64,000 bases of DNA from Thiorhodovibrio frisius. Lineage in GTDB: Bacteria; Pseudomonadota; Gammaproteobacteria; Chromatiales; Chromatiaceae. Positions 28,447 through 35,990 of the stretch are shown one piece after another. Every line of letters begins with the position of its first letter. Position 1 is the stretch's first letter. The stretch is taken from the NCBI RefSeq assembly GCF_033954835.1, contig NZ_CP121471.1:744001-808000 (forward strand), in the 5' to 3' direction. A model generated the notes under the pieces. That model ran no database searches. It saw nothing but the letters and a program-made list of their open reading frames with translations, and was not told the origin of the DNA. The translations under genes were made by a program, and so were the position numbers.

Positions 28447-29495
28447 GCGAGATGGCCTCTGCTTCGGCCCCCATCGCCGGCGGGGACTTTCCTCCCTGGC
28501 TGTCTGGCCATTGGCAGCACCTGTGGAAGACCTACCGCAACGCCCGCTTGGGGCATGCCTGGCTGTTAACTGGACCTGCCGGACTGGGCAAGCGGCTCTT
28601 TGCTGACCGGCTTGCCCAGGCGCTGCTTTGTGAACATCCTGGCGAGGATGGCGTGCCCTGTGGTGTCTGCGCCGAATGTCATCTGATCAAAGCAGGTCAT
28701 CATCCGGATTTGCAGCGCATTGTCCCCGATGCCGAAAGTGCCAGTGGCGAGATCAAAGTCAATGCGATTCGCGAACTGGTCGCGCTCGAGAACCTCACCA
28801 GCCATCGCGGGCATTTCAAGGTTGTCCAGATCGTTCCGGCTGAGGTCATGAACAACGCGGCGGCCAACAGTCTGCTAAAAACTCTGGAGGAACCGACTGA
28901 GCGTACCTTGCTGCTGCTGGTTGCCGATGATGCAAGCCGGCTGCCGGCGACCATTCGCAGTCGCTGTCAGCAGTTGGTCTGCGTGCCGCCGCCAGAGCGC
29001 GAGGCGCTGCCCTGGCTCGGTGCGATGCTTCAGTCCCCACCAGCGCCGCCCGAGTTGCTGTTGCGTCTGGCGCGGGGTGCGCCTTTGAAAGCGCTGAGCC
29101 TGGGGAAGGCGGATTACCTCAGTATGCGTCGCCAGGGATTTCAGCAGTTTCTGGGCGTTGCCGAGGGCCGCGAAGACCCGCTTGCAGTGGCGGCCGCTTG
29201 GCAGTCCCAAGATATCCCCATGTTACTGGAGATTGTGCTGGGGTGGTTGTGCGACATCGCGCGGTTGCTTGGCGACCCGCAGGCGCAATATCTCAGTAAC
29301 CCGGATTTGCAGGATGCACTGCAAGCACTGGCCTTGCGCCTGTCACGCGAGAAGCTACATGATTATCTGCGCCAGCTCATGGGCGCGCGGGCACTTCCGC
29401 AGGCTTCGGTCAACCGGCAACTGCTGCTTGAGTCCTTGCTGATTCGTTGGGCACTTTTGGGCAGGGCGGGCGCAATGGCGTTAAGATCCCAATGA
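28443..29495 (+). CDS. holB: DNA polymerase III subunit delta'
   Basis: 350 residues, a clamp-loader AAA+ protein. LLTGPAGLGKRLFADRLAQAL is a modified Walker A, a four-cysteine zinc module follows (CEHPGEDGVPCGVCAECH), and KVVQIVPAEVMNNAAANSLLKTLEEP with the SRC-like ATIRSRCQQL motif complete the N-terminal half. Delta' is the stator of the clamp loader that opens the beta ring. It starts inside the tmk end. After it comes a 358-bp gap holding a repeat element, then pilZ, the order known from Pseudomonas. Confidence 0.95.
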   Translation: MSEMASASAPIAGGDFPPWLSGHWQHLWKTYRNARLGHAWLLTGPAGLGKRLFADRLAQALLCEHPGEDGVPCGVCAECHLIKAGHHPDLQRIVPDAESASGEIKVNAIRELVALENLTSHRGHFKVVQIVPAEVMNNAAANSLLKTLEEPTERTLLLLVADDASRLPATIRSRCQQLVCVPPPEREALPWLGAMLQSPPAPPELLLRLARGAPLKALSLGKADYLSMRRQGFQQFLGVAEGREDPLAVAAAWQSQDIPMLLEIVLGWLCDIARLLGDPQAQYLSNPDLQDALQALALRLSREKLHDYLRQLMGARALPQASVNRQLLLESLLIRWALLGRAGAMALRSQ

Positions 29496-29853
29496 GGTGT
29501 TATGCTGCTATACCGGAACCTTTGGATTTTGGCTTGTTCCGGGTCGGGTGACGGCCACGGGGGACACCGTGAATACTTCTCCAGTTATACATCCAAGGAG
29601 GCTGCTTCCCGGCGGCGTCCTGCCGCCGAGAACCCCGTGGCTGTCACCCGACCCAAAACCGAAAATCAGTTTGCGATTGTTATAAGTCAGCATGATTTGA
29701 TGAGGCGCCAGTCAACCGCCCCAACTAAGCTCCACGCAAACCCAGCCAAAGACGGCAAACGGGGGGTATCGAACAGACCAATCTGCGCTGCCGCTTGTTG
29801 CTTTGGGCATGAAGCCGTTACCAGAAATCGGCACCGGTAACCAGGACTAGACG
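29496..29853. other. 358-bp intergenic region between holB and pilZ
   Basis: The first half is an inverted-repeat element (29525-29675). After it, a TATAAG sequence (29681-29686) could be a -10 box, and GTTACC/GGTAAC (29817-29822 and 29836-29841) could form a hairpin just before pilZ. Open frames here arise from the repeat and look non-coding. Confidence 0.5.
29525..29675. repeat. Intergenic inverted-repeat element, copy A
   Basis: The left arm (29525-29562) and right arm (29633-29667) are inverted; the core GGGTCGGGTGACxGCCACGGGG matches 21 of 22 bases between arms. Inside is a further hairpin, CGGCGGC-GTCCT-GCCGCCG (29610-29628). The outer part starts GATTTTGGCTTGTTCCGG and the right flank ends in AAAACCGAAAATC. 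A related, shorter element occurs at 42263-42365 with the same outer sequence and the same right half. It is therefore a repeat family rather than a simple terminator. Confidence 0.75.
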
Positions 29854-30210
29854 ATGGAAGGCGAAAAAAAATCCGGCCGTCAACGCATTCTAAGCTTTGC
29901 CATCAAAGATAAGAATGCTCTGTACGCATACTATATGCCCTTCGTCAAAAACGGTGGGCTTTTTATCCCAACCACTAAGCGTTATCAGTTAGGCGATGAG
30001 TTGTTTTTGCTGTTGCAACTCATGCAGGAGTCCGAGCGCATCCCGGTTGCGGGGGAAATTATCTGGATCACGCCGGTCGGTGCCGAGGGCAATCGCGCCG
30101 CGGGGGTCGGCATTCAATTCAGCGATCAGGATAAAGGCATCGCTAGGCGCAAGATCGAGGAATATCTCGCTGGCGCACTGGAGTCTGATCGCGGTACCCA
30201 TACGATGTAG
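29854..30210 (+). CDS. pilZ: Type IV pilus assembly protein PilZ
   Basis: 118 residues, nearly the length of Pseudomonas PilZ (118). Recognisable are ILSFAIKDKNALYAYYMPFV, GGLFIPTTKRYQLGDELFLLL, IPVAGEIIWITPVGAEGNRAAGVGIQF and the ending KIEEYLAGALESD...THTM. This is the original PilZ type, which lacks the RxxxR and D/NxSxxG residues needed to bind cyclic di-GMP and acts with PilB and FimX in pilus biogenesis. Its position after holB and before tatD copies Pseudomonas. Pilus genes themselves are not in the window. Confidence 0.96.
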   Translation: MEGEKKSGRQRILSFAIKDKNALYAYYMPFVKNGGLFIPTTKRYQLGDELFLLLQLMQESERIPVAGEIIWITPVGAEGNRAAGVGIQFSDQDKGIARRKIEEYLAGALESDRGTHTM

Positions 30211-30269
30211 CCGGGGTTTGGGCTAGGTTCTAAGTTCTAACTGCGTTTTAACTTCCTGCGACCCGCCAG

Positions 30270-31058
30270 ATGTTAGTCGACTCCCACTGCCATCTCGATC
30301 GCGTTGATTTAAGCGCCTACGACGGCGATTTTGCCGCCATGATGGAGCAGGCAGGACAGGACGGGGTGAGGCGGATGCTCTGCGTTGCGATTGATCTTGA
30401 GCATTATCCCGCCATGCGCGCGCTCGTCGATCCCTATCCCCAGGTGCTGGTGTCGGTTGGGGTGCATCCGAGCGAACAGCAGGGCCATGAGCCCTCGGTG
30501 GCTGAATTGGCGGACCTTGCCAGCGCCGATGCGCGCGTGGTGGCCATCGGTGAGACCGGGCTTGATTATCACTACAACCAGGGTGATCTCAACTGGCAGC
30601 GCGAGCGCTTTCGCCGTCATATCCAGGCCGCGCATCAATGCGGCAAACCGCTGATTATTCACAGTCGCGATGCGCGCGAGGATACCATTGCTATTTTGCG
30701 CGATGAGAACGCCGCCGCAGTTGGCGGGGTGATGCACTGCTTTACCGAGACCTGGGAGATGGCGCAGGCGGCGCTGGAGTTGGGCTTTTACATTTCCTTC
30801 TCAGGCATTGTTACCTTTAAAAGCGCCGAGTCACTCAGGGAGGTTGCCCGGCAGGTCCCGCTGGAGCGCCTGCTGATCGAAACCGACTCGCCCTATCTCG
30901 CGCCCGTGCCACACCGGGGCAAGAAGAACGAGCCGCGTTTGGTGCCGCTGGTGGCGGAGAAGATCGCCGAAATCCGTGGCCTAGAGTTGGCGGAAGTCGC
31001 GGAGATCAGTGCGCGCAATTTCGAGCGGCTTTTTCTGCAACCCAAATGGGCCGCCTGA
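30270..31058 (+). CDS. tatD: TatD family metal-dependent hydrolase
   Basis: 262 residues of the amidohydrolase-like TatD family. Metal ligands are visible: LVDSHCHLDRVDL (HxH), AIGETGLDYHYN (Glu), LIIHSRDAREDT, GVMHCFTETWE and LLIETDSPYLAP. These proteins are 3'-5' exonucleases acting on DNA, and possibly RNA or D-aminoacyl-tRNA-like substrates in related members. The closest type is YcfH, which also lies in the tmk-holB neighbourhood in E. coli. It ends 37 bp from the converging yhbY gene. Confidence 0.95.
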   Translation: MLVDSHCHLDRVDLSAYDGDFAAMMEQAGQDGVRRMLCVAIDLEHYPAMRALVDPYPQVLVSVGVHPSEQQGHEPSVAELADLASADARVVAIGETGLDYHYNQGDLNWQRERFRRHIQAAHQCGKPLIIHSRDAREDTIAILRDENAAAVGGVMHCFTETWEMAQAALELGFYISFSGIVTFKSAESLREVARQVPLERLLIETDSPYLAPVPHRGKKNEPRLVPLVAEKIAEIRGLELAEVAEISARNFERLFLQPKWAA

Positions 31059-31095
31059 ATGCAAAGGTGGGCAATGGCGGTCCCGGCCTTAGCGG

Positions 31096-31401
31096 CTAGA
31101 TGGCAGGCAGGCGAAAGGGTTCGGCCTTATCGGGATTGTGGCGGTAAAGGCTGGCGGCATTGCCCACTCGCTGGACCAGTTCAGCCCCTGTCTCCTCAGT
31201 GATCGCGGTGATGAGCTGGTCCCGCTCGGCGCGGTCGCCGGCGCTGATCTTGACCTTGATCAGCTCATGATGATCCAGCGCAATGCGGATTTCTCGCAGC
31301 ACGGCCTCGGTCAGGCCATGCTGGCCGAGCATCACCACGGGTTTGAGATGATGCGCCTGCTGTTTTAGCCAGTGGCGTTGTTTTGGGGTGATACTGGGCA
31401 T
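31096..31401 (-). CDS. yhbY: Ribosome assembly RNA-binding protein YhbY (CRM domain)
   Basis: 101 residues from the ATG at 31401 (MPSITPKQRHWLKQQAHHLK); a TTG at 31431 would add ten residues. The CRM-domain signature GQHGLTEAVLREIRIALDHHELIKVKI is complete with the GxxG loop. YhbY binds pre-50S particles in the cytoplasm and helps 23S rRNA maturation. In many bacteria it is divergent from rlmE-ftsH, but here no such gene is adjacent. It converges on tatD and lies 35 bp downstream of the reductase gene on the same strand. Confidence 0.95.
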   Translation of the reverse strand: MPSITPKQRHWLKQQAHHLKPVVMLGQHGLTEAVLREIRIALDHHELIKVKISAGDRAERDQLITAITEETGAELVQRVGNAASLYRHNPDKAEPFRLPAI

Positions 31402-31436
31402 GGTGAAAAATGTGTTTTCAGTCGGGGCCAAGTGAC

Positions 31437-32429
31437 TCAGCTGGCTTGCAGATCCACCAGCACCCGGCCATGGGTCTGCCCGGCCAGCATGCGCTCGAAG
31501 GTGGCGGGTAGCGCATCCAGGCTAATGGTATCTGTGCGGATGGGCTCCAGATCCACTCGCCAGTCCTCGGCAAGGCGGCTCCAGAGTTGCTGACGCAACA
31601 CCTTGGACACATCGACCGAATTACATCCGAGCAACTTAATGCCACGCAAAATAAAGGGCATGACCGTGGTGTTAAGCTCTGTCCCAGCAGCCAGGCCGAT
31701 GCTGGCGATACTGCCATTGGGCGCCAGGGTGCGGGTGATCTGCCCGAGCATGTCACCGCCGACATTGTCGATGGCACCGCCCCAGACGGCTTTTTCGAGC
31801 GGTCGCTGTCCGCCTGGGAGCTGGTCGCGTCCAAGGATCTGCCCGGCACCGAGGCTTTGCAGCCAGGGATGTAGCTCAGACTTGCCAGAGACGGCGGCCA
31901 CCTCGAAGCCAAGTTTGGCCAGCAGCGCCAGCGCAATGCAGCCAACGCCACCGCTTGCCCCGGTGACCAGAATTGGCCCCATGGCGGGTTCTTGACCATT
32001 AAGCAGCATCTGATGGGCTGCCAGAGCCGCAGTCAGGCCAGCAGTGCCGAGCGTCATGCTTCCGGCCAGATCCAGGCCCGGTGGTAGCATAGTGAGCCAG
32101 TCGCCCGGCACGCACAGGTACTCGCAATAGCCGCCGTCATGGTCAAAACTCAGGCCCCAACCGGTGGTCAGTACCGCATCGCCGGGGTGAAAGTCCGAAT
32201 GCGCCGAGACCTCCACGGTGCCGCTGGCATCAATGCCGCCGATCAAGGGAAACTGGCGCAGAATCTTGCCCTTGCCGGTTCCGGCCAGGGCATCCTTATA
32301 ATTGATTGAGGAAAAATGGACCCGGACCAGCACCTCGCCCGGTTTGGGATCGGCGATGGTCAGGGTTTCGACTCCGGCGCGATGGCCGTCGGCGTTGTGA
32401 TGAATGCGAAAGGCGCGGGCAGTTCTCAT
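31437..32429 (-). CDS. acuI: Acrylyl-CoA reductase AcuI / YhdH family quinone oxidoreductase
   Basis: 330 residues of the zinc-free medium-chain dehydrogenase family. The N-terminal catalytic domain has VRVHFSSINYKDALAGTGKG and IGGIDASGTV, typical of YhdH/AcuI. The nucleotide-binding domain has LVTGASGGVGCIALALLAKLG, a Rossmann glycine motif of the NADPH type. AcuI reduces acrylyl-CoA to propionyl-CoA and protects cells from toxic acrylate, notably in bacteria that degrade dimethylsulfoniopropionate. Substrate cannot be fixed from sequence alone. It reads divergently from the next gene with 58 bp between start codons. Confidence 0.88.
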   Translation of the reverse strand: MRTARAFRIHHNADGHRAGVETLTIADPKPGEVLVRVHFSSINYKDALAGTGKGKILRQFPLIGGIDASGTVEVSAHSDFHPGDAVLTTGWGLSFDHDGGYCEYLCVPGDWLTMLPPGLDLAGSMTLGTAGLTAALAAHQMLLNGQEPAMGPILVTGASGGVGCIALALLAKLGFEVAAVSGKSELHPWLQSLGAGQILGRDQLPGGQRPLEKAVWGGAIDNVGGDMLGQITRTLAPNGSIASIGLAAGTELNTTVMPFILRGIKLLGCNSVDVSKVLRQQLWSRLAEDWRVDLEPIRTDTISLDALPATFERMLAGQTHGRVLVDLQAS

Positions 32430-32487
32430 ATCCGGCTCTTGGGTTGGCGCGAAACTGGTGTGGGCGACATGGGGGCGCTACCTTAAC

Positions 32488-33027
32488 ATGGAACGACAAA
32501 CAAGCGATCCCCGACCGCGCTCAGCAGCAAGGCCCTCGCGATGGTGGCTGGTGCTCGCCTGTCTTCTGGTCGCGATCCTGGCGACGCTGGTGCTGAAACT
32601 GCGGCCCCTGTTGCAGACTCCGGTTGCTGTGCTCGCGCAAGCGCCGGCAAGCTGCAACCTGCGCCAAGGGCCCTGCACGGCCGAGTTTGCAGATGGTGGG
32701 CAGGTAATGCTCGCCATCGCTCCTAGCGGTATTCCCTTGGTCAAACCTTTGCAGCTCAAGGTGCGGCTTGCACGGATGCGAGCGCCACTGCGGGTCGAGG
32801 TCGACTTTCGTGGTGTCGACATGGACATGGGCTACAACCGTGTCGTTCTCGAAGCTGTCGCCGATCCTGACGAAAGGCGCGCGCCAGACAGCCACAGCTA
32901 TCGCGGTAGCGGCATTTTGCCGCTGTGCGTGCGCCAGCGCATGTTGTGGGAAGCGCGTGTGCTGCTATTGGAGCCCGAGGGTATTCGGGCGGGCGCGTTT
33001 CGCTTTGAGACCCGGCGTGGGGACTGA
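32488..33027 (+). CDS. Membrane-anchored protein of unknown function
   Basis: 179 residues from the ATG at 32488; an upstream start at 32404 is possible but overlaps the divergent gene. A basic N-terminus and one membrane segment (about 22-42) lead to a soluble, probably periplasmic beta-rich domain. Two cysteines eight residues apart (ASCNLRQGPCTAEF) may form a disulfide, with a third in GSGILPLCVRQRMLWEARVLL. The pattern of a target-binding Ig-like fold (KPLQLKVRLARMRAPLRVEVDFRGVDMDMGYN) recalls small FixH- or YtkA-like metal-handling modules, but no firm family match is claimed. Codon use and base content fit the neighbours. Confidence 0.75.
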   Translation: MERQTSDPRPRSAARPSRWWLVLACLLVAILATLVLKLRPLLQTPVAVLAQAPASCNLRQGPCTAEFADGGQVMLAIAPSGIPLVKPLQLKVRLARMRAPLRVEVDFRGVDMDMGYNRVVLEAVADPDERRAPDSHSYRGSGILPLCVRQRMLWEARVLLLEPEGIRAGAFRFETRRGD

Positions 33028-33146
33028 GTCAGGTTGTCGGTTCTTGGCCATCGGGTGCGCATCGGGGCGGACCTGGCCGGCGCGTCCGGTATACTATTTT
33101 CTCCGCGCTTTGCAGGAAAACCACGAGCCAGTTGGGAGACCCTGAG

Positions 33147-34160
33147 ATGACCGTATTGGTTGGCGATGTCGGTGCCACGAAAACCCAGATTGCGATCGCC
33201 GAAGGCGATGGCCAAAAGTGGCTGTTGCGCAACCAGCGCCGCTACGCGAGTCGGGAATATCAGGGGTTGGGCGAGATTTTGACCCAATACCTGGCCTCAC
33301 TGGAGCAGCCTCCCAAAGCAGCGGCCCTGGCAATTGCCGGCCCGGTCGCGAATGATCGCTGCGAGGCGACCAATATGCCCTGGCATCTGGATGCACGGGC
33401 GCTGGAGGCCGCGACCGGAATCGCGCGCGTGCGCCTGCTCAATGACCTTGAGGCCATTGCTTGGGGCATTCCCGGGCTAGACGACGACCAGCGCCTGACG
33501 CTACAGGCTGGCGATCTAGATGCGCGTGGCAACATCGCTGTGGTCGCTCCCGGCACTGGCCTTGGTCAGGCCGGTCTGTTTTGGGACGGAAAGCGCCATC
33601 GTCCGTTCGCGACCGAAGGCGGCCACACTGACTTTGCACCGACAGATGCGCGCGAATTCGCCCTGCTTGAGTCTTTGCAGGCACGTTTTGGCCGGGTGAG
33701 CTGGGAACGGGTCGCCTCCGGTATGGGCATCGAAAACCTTTATGGCTTTCTGCTCCAGTATCGTGGCGCCGCGCACCATCCGCAGATGGCCGAGGTGCTG
33801 GCACAACAGGACAAACCCCAGGGAGAACAAACAGGCGATGTGGCGGCGACGGTGGCCGCTTTGGCCGCAACGGGAGACTGCGACATCTGCCAGGAGACCA
33901 TGGCCTGGTTTATGCCGCTGCTCGGTCGCGAAGTGGGCAATAGCGCACTCAAGCTCATGGCGCGCGGCGGAGTCTATCTGGCTGGTGGTATCCTGCCAAA
34001 AAATGTTGATTTGCTGAGGAGCGGGGGATTTTTGCAAGGCTTTGTTGATAAGGGGCGGATGCGCGGGTTGCTCGAGGCTATGCCGGTGCATCTGGTGCTT
34101 GAGGAAGGCTGCGCCCTGATCGGTGCCGCGCGTTTCCTGAGCGACCCGGATATCTGCTGA
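33147..34160 (+). CDS. glk: Glucokinase
   Basis: 337 residues from the ATG at 33147; a TTG at 33132 is less likely. It belongs to the bacterial Glk family (not ROK): VGDVGATKTQIAIAEGD is the phosphate-1 loop, LNDLEAIAWGIPGL carries the catalytic Asp, APGTGLGQAGLFWDG and TEGGHTDFAPTDAREFALL are glucose- and ATP-binding segments, and YLAGGILPKNVDLLRSGGFL closes the fold. It phosphorylates glucose with ATP in the cytoplasm. In an autotroph it would serve glycogen or storage glucan use. It has no pathway neighbours here; tamA follows after 12 bp. Confidence 0.93.
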   Translation: MTVLVGDVGATKTQIAIAEGDGQKWLLRNQRRYASREYQGLGEILTQYLASLEQPPKAAALAIAGPVANDRCEATNMPWHLDARALEAATGIARVRLLNDLEAIAWGIPGLDDDQRLTLQAGDLDARGNIAVVAPGTGLGQAGLFWDGKRHRPFATEGGHTDFAPTDAREFALLESLQARFGRVSWERVASGMGIENLYGFLLQYRGAAHHPQMAEVLAQQDKPQGEQTGDVAATVAALAATGDCDICQETMAWFMPLLGREVGNSALKLMARGGVYLAGGILPKNVDLLRSGGFLQGFVDKGRMRGLLEAMPVHLVLEEGCALIGAARFLSDPDIC

Positions 34161-34172
34161 CCCCAACACCAA

Positions 34173-35981
34173 ATGCTTGATCCATCCGATCCCCCCGCAG
34201 GCGCGACAGGTCGGCGCGCACGCCGCATCCAGTTCCTGTTGGTCGCTTTCTGGCTGCTGGTTTTGGCGCTGTGGCTGCCCGGTGCGGCGGTGGCGCTGGA
34301 GCTGAAGGTTGAGGTGACGGGCTTGCGTGGCGAACAGGAAAAGAACGTCCTTGCGTTGCTCGGCATCTATCAGGAGCGCGCGGACAAAGACATCAGTGCA
34401 CTGCGGCTGTTAGCACTGCATCGGCGAGCGCCGGAGCAGATTCGCAAGGCGCTTGCGCCCTTCGGTCTTTACCGCGTGAGCATTCAAGACACACTCACCG
34501 AGCCCGCCACTGATGGCGGCACCTGGGTAGCCAGCTACAAGATCGACCCGGGGCCGGCGGTGCGCATTGCCAGCATCGACTACCAGATCACAGGACCGGG
34601 AGCCAGCGCTGGCGTTTTCCCGGACGCCTTCCCGATGCAGGTGGGCGAGGTGCTGTTGGATTCTAACTACACCAAAGCCAGAGACAGCATCGAGACCATT
34701 GCCTCCGAGCAGGGTTATCTGGACGCGACCATGACACGCCATCAGGTGCTGGTCAATCTGGACAGCTATGAGGCCCGGGTGTTCTTTCATCTCGACACTG
34801 GGCCGCGTTATTACTTCGGCCAGGTCAGCTTTGAGCAGGACCTGCTGGCACCTGACTTTTTGCAGCGCTTTGTGCCGTTCGAGTCCGGGGCGGTCTACGA
34901 TCCCGACGACCTGCTTGAGCTACAGGGGCGCTTGCTGGGGTCGGAATACTACCAAAGCGTCGAGATCAATCCGCACAAGCAACTCGCCAGTGCCGACCGC
35001 GAGGTCCCCATCACCGTCATCGCCAAACGCAACAAGGCCAATCGCTACCGTGTTGGGCTTGGCTACGGGACCGATGTCGGCCCACGCTTGACGCTTGACT
35101 ACCGGCGCCGCTACATCGGTCGCCATGGCCATACACTTAACGCAGAAATCTCGCTCTCAGCTGTTATTCAAACCATTTTTGCGGAATACGACATTCCGGT
35201 GGGCGATCCCTTGCGTGATTCGCTTGTGATCAAGCCGCAGTACGGCATCTATGACACGGCAACCCGGCAGGGAACCATGTTCAATCTGCAGACTGCTTGG
35301 TCCCATGTCGGGCGCTCCGGCTGGCGGCGCGATATTGGCCTCAATTATCAATACGAAGACTTCGAAGTCAGCGACGTGGAAGATTCCAACTTCAATGGTC
35401 TGGTGCCCAGTATTGCCTGGTCTAAGATCGTCGCCGATGATCCCATCAACACGCGTAACGGCTATCGCGTCAAGGCGCTGATTCAGGGAACTGTTGGCGG
35501 CGTCATGTCCACCGGTGCCTCCTGGCTCACCGGCTCGCTGAATGCAAAGTGGATCAAGAGCTTTGGCGAGCGCTACCGCTTTCTCACCCGCGCCGATCTG
35601 GGTGCGACCTGGGCCGCCAATTTAGAAGACGTGCCGGCGGGCCAACGCTTTTTTGCTGGTGGGGATACCAGCATTCGTGGCTGGGCTTTCGACGTGCTAG
35701 GTCCGATTGATCCGGTCACTGACCAGACTCTGGGTGGGCGCTATCTGGCAGTCGGTTCGCTCGAGTTGCAACGGCAGATCAAGGGCAAATGGAGTGCCTC
35801 GGTGTTTACCGATTTTGGCAACGCCTTCGACCCCGAGTACGATGCCGAATGGGAACAGAGCGCTGGGCTGGGTTTGAATTACCAAACACCGCTGGGTCAG
35901 GTTCGGTTCTATGCGGCCTATGCGTTCACGAAACCGGACCCGGGCGTGCGCCTGCACCTGATGATTGGGCCTGACCTCTAA
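34173..35981 (+). CDS. tamA: Outer-membrane translocation/assembly protein TamA
   Basis: 602 residues, Omp85 superfamily. A signal segment (about 20-41) precedes three POTRA domains (about 43-270) and a 16-strand beta barrel with the conserved FAGGDTSIRGWAFDVLGP region (the RGW variant of the VRGY lid-lock motif) and an ending LHLMIGPDL. TamA sits in the outer membrane and, with inner-membrane TamB, helps insert autotransporter-type proteins and moves phospholipids. tamB follows after 9 bp, the invariant gene pair. Confidence 0.95.
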   Translation: MLDPSDPPAGATGRRARRIQFLLVAFWLLVLALWLPGAAVALELKVEVTGLRGEQEKNVLALLGIYQERADKDISALRLLALHRRAPEQIRKALAPFGLYRVSIQDTLTEPATDGGTWVASYKIDPGPAVRIASIDYQITGPGASAGVFPDAFPMQVGEVLLDSNYTKARDSIETIASEQGYLDATMTRHQVLVNLDSYEARVFFHLDTGPRYYFGQVSFEQDLLAPDFLQRFVPFESGAVYDPDDLLELQGRLLGSEYYQSVEINPHKQLASADREVPITVIAKRNKANRYRVGLGYGTDVGPRLTLDYRRRYIGRHGHTLNAEISLSAVIQTIFAEYDIPVGDPLRDSLVIKPQYGIYDTATRQGTMFNLQTAWSHVGRSGWRRDIGLNYQYEDFEVSDVEDSNFNGLVPSIAWSKIVADDPINTRNGYRVKALIQGTVGGVMSTGASWLTGSLNAKWIKSFGERYRFLTRADLGATWAANLEDVPAGQRFFAGGDTSIRGWAFDVLGPIDPVTDQTLGGRYLAVGSLELQRQIKGKWSASVFTDFGNAFDPEYDAEWEQSAGLGLNYQTPLGQVRFYAAYAFTKPDPGVRLHLMIGPDL

Positions 35982-35990
35982 CGCAAGCTT

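Noticed and set aside
29502-29840. 112-codon open frame between holB and pilZ
   Set aside because: It overlaps inverted-repeat copy A and shows no coding features; the repeat explains it.
29854-30210. Cyclic di-GMP receptor
   Set aside because: This is the classical PilZ lacking the RxxxR and D/NxSxxG motifs; it is not expected to bind cyclic di-GMP.
33028-33110. Third copy of the intergenic inverted-repeat family
   Set aside because: GTCGGTTCTTGG followed by TCGGGTG is vaguely like one arm of copy A, but the match is short and gapped.
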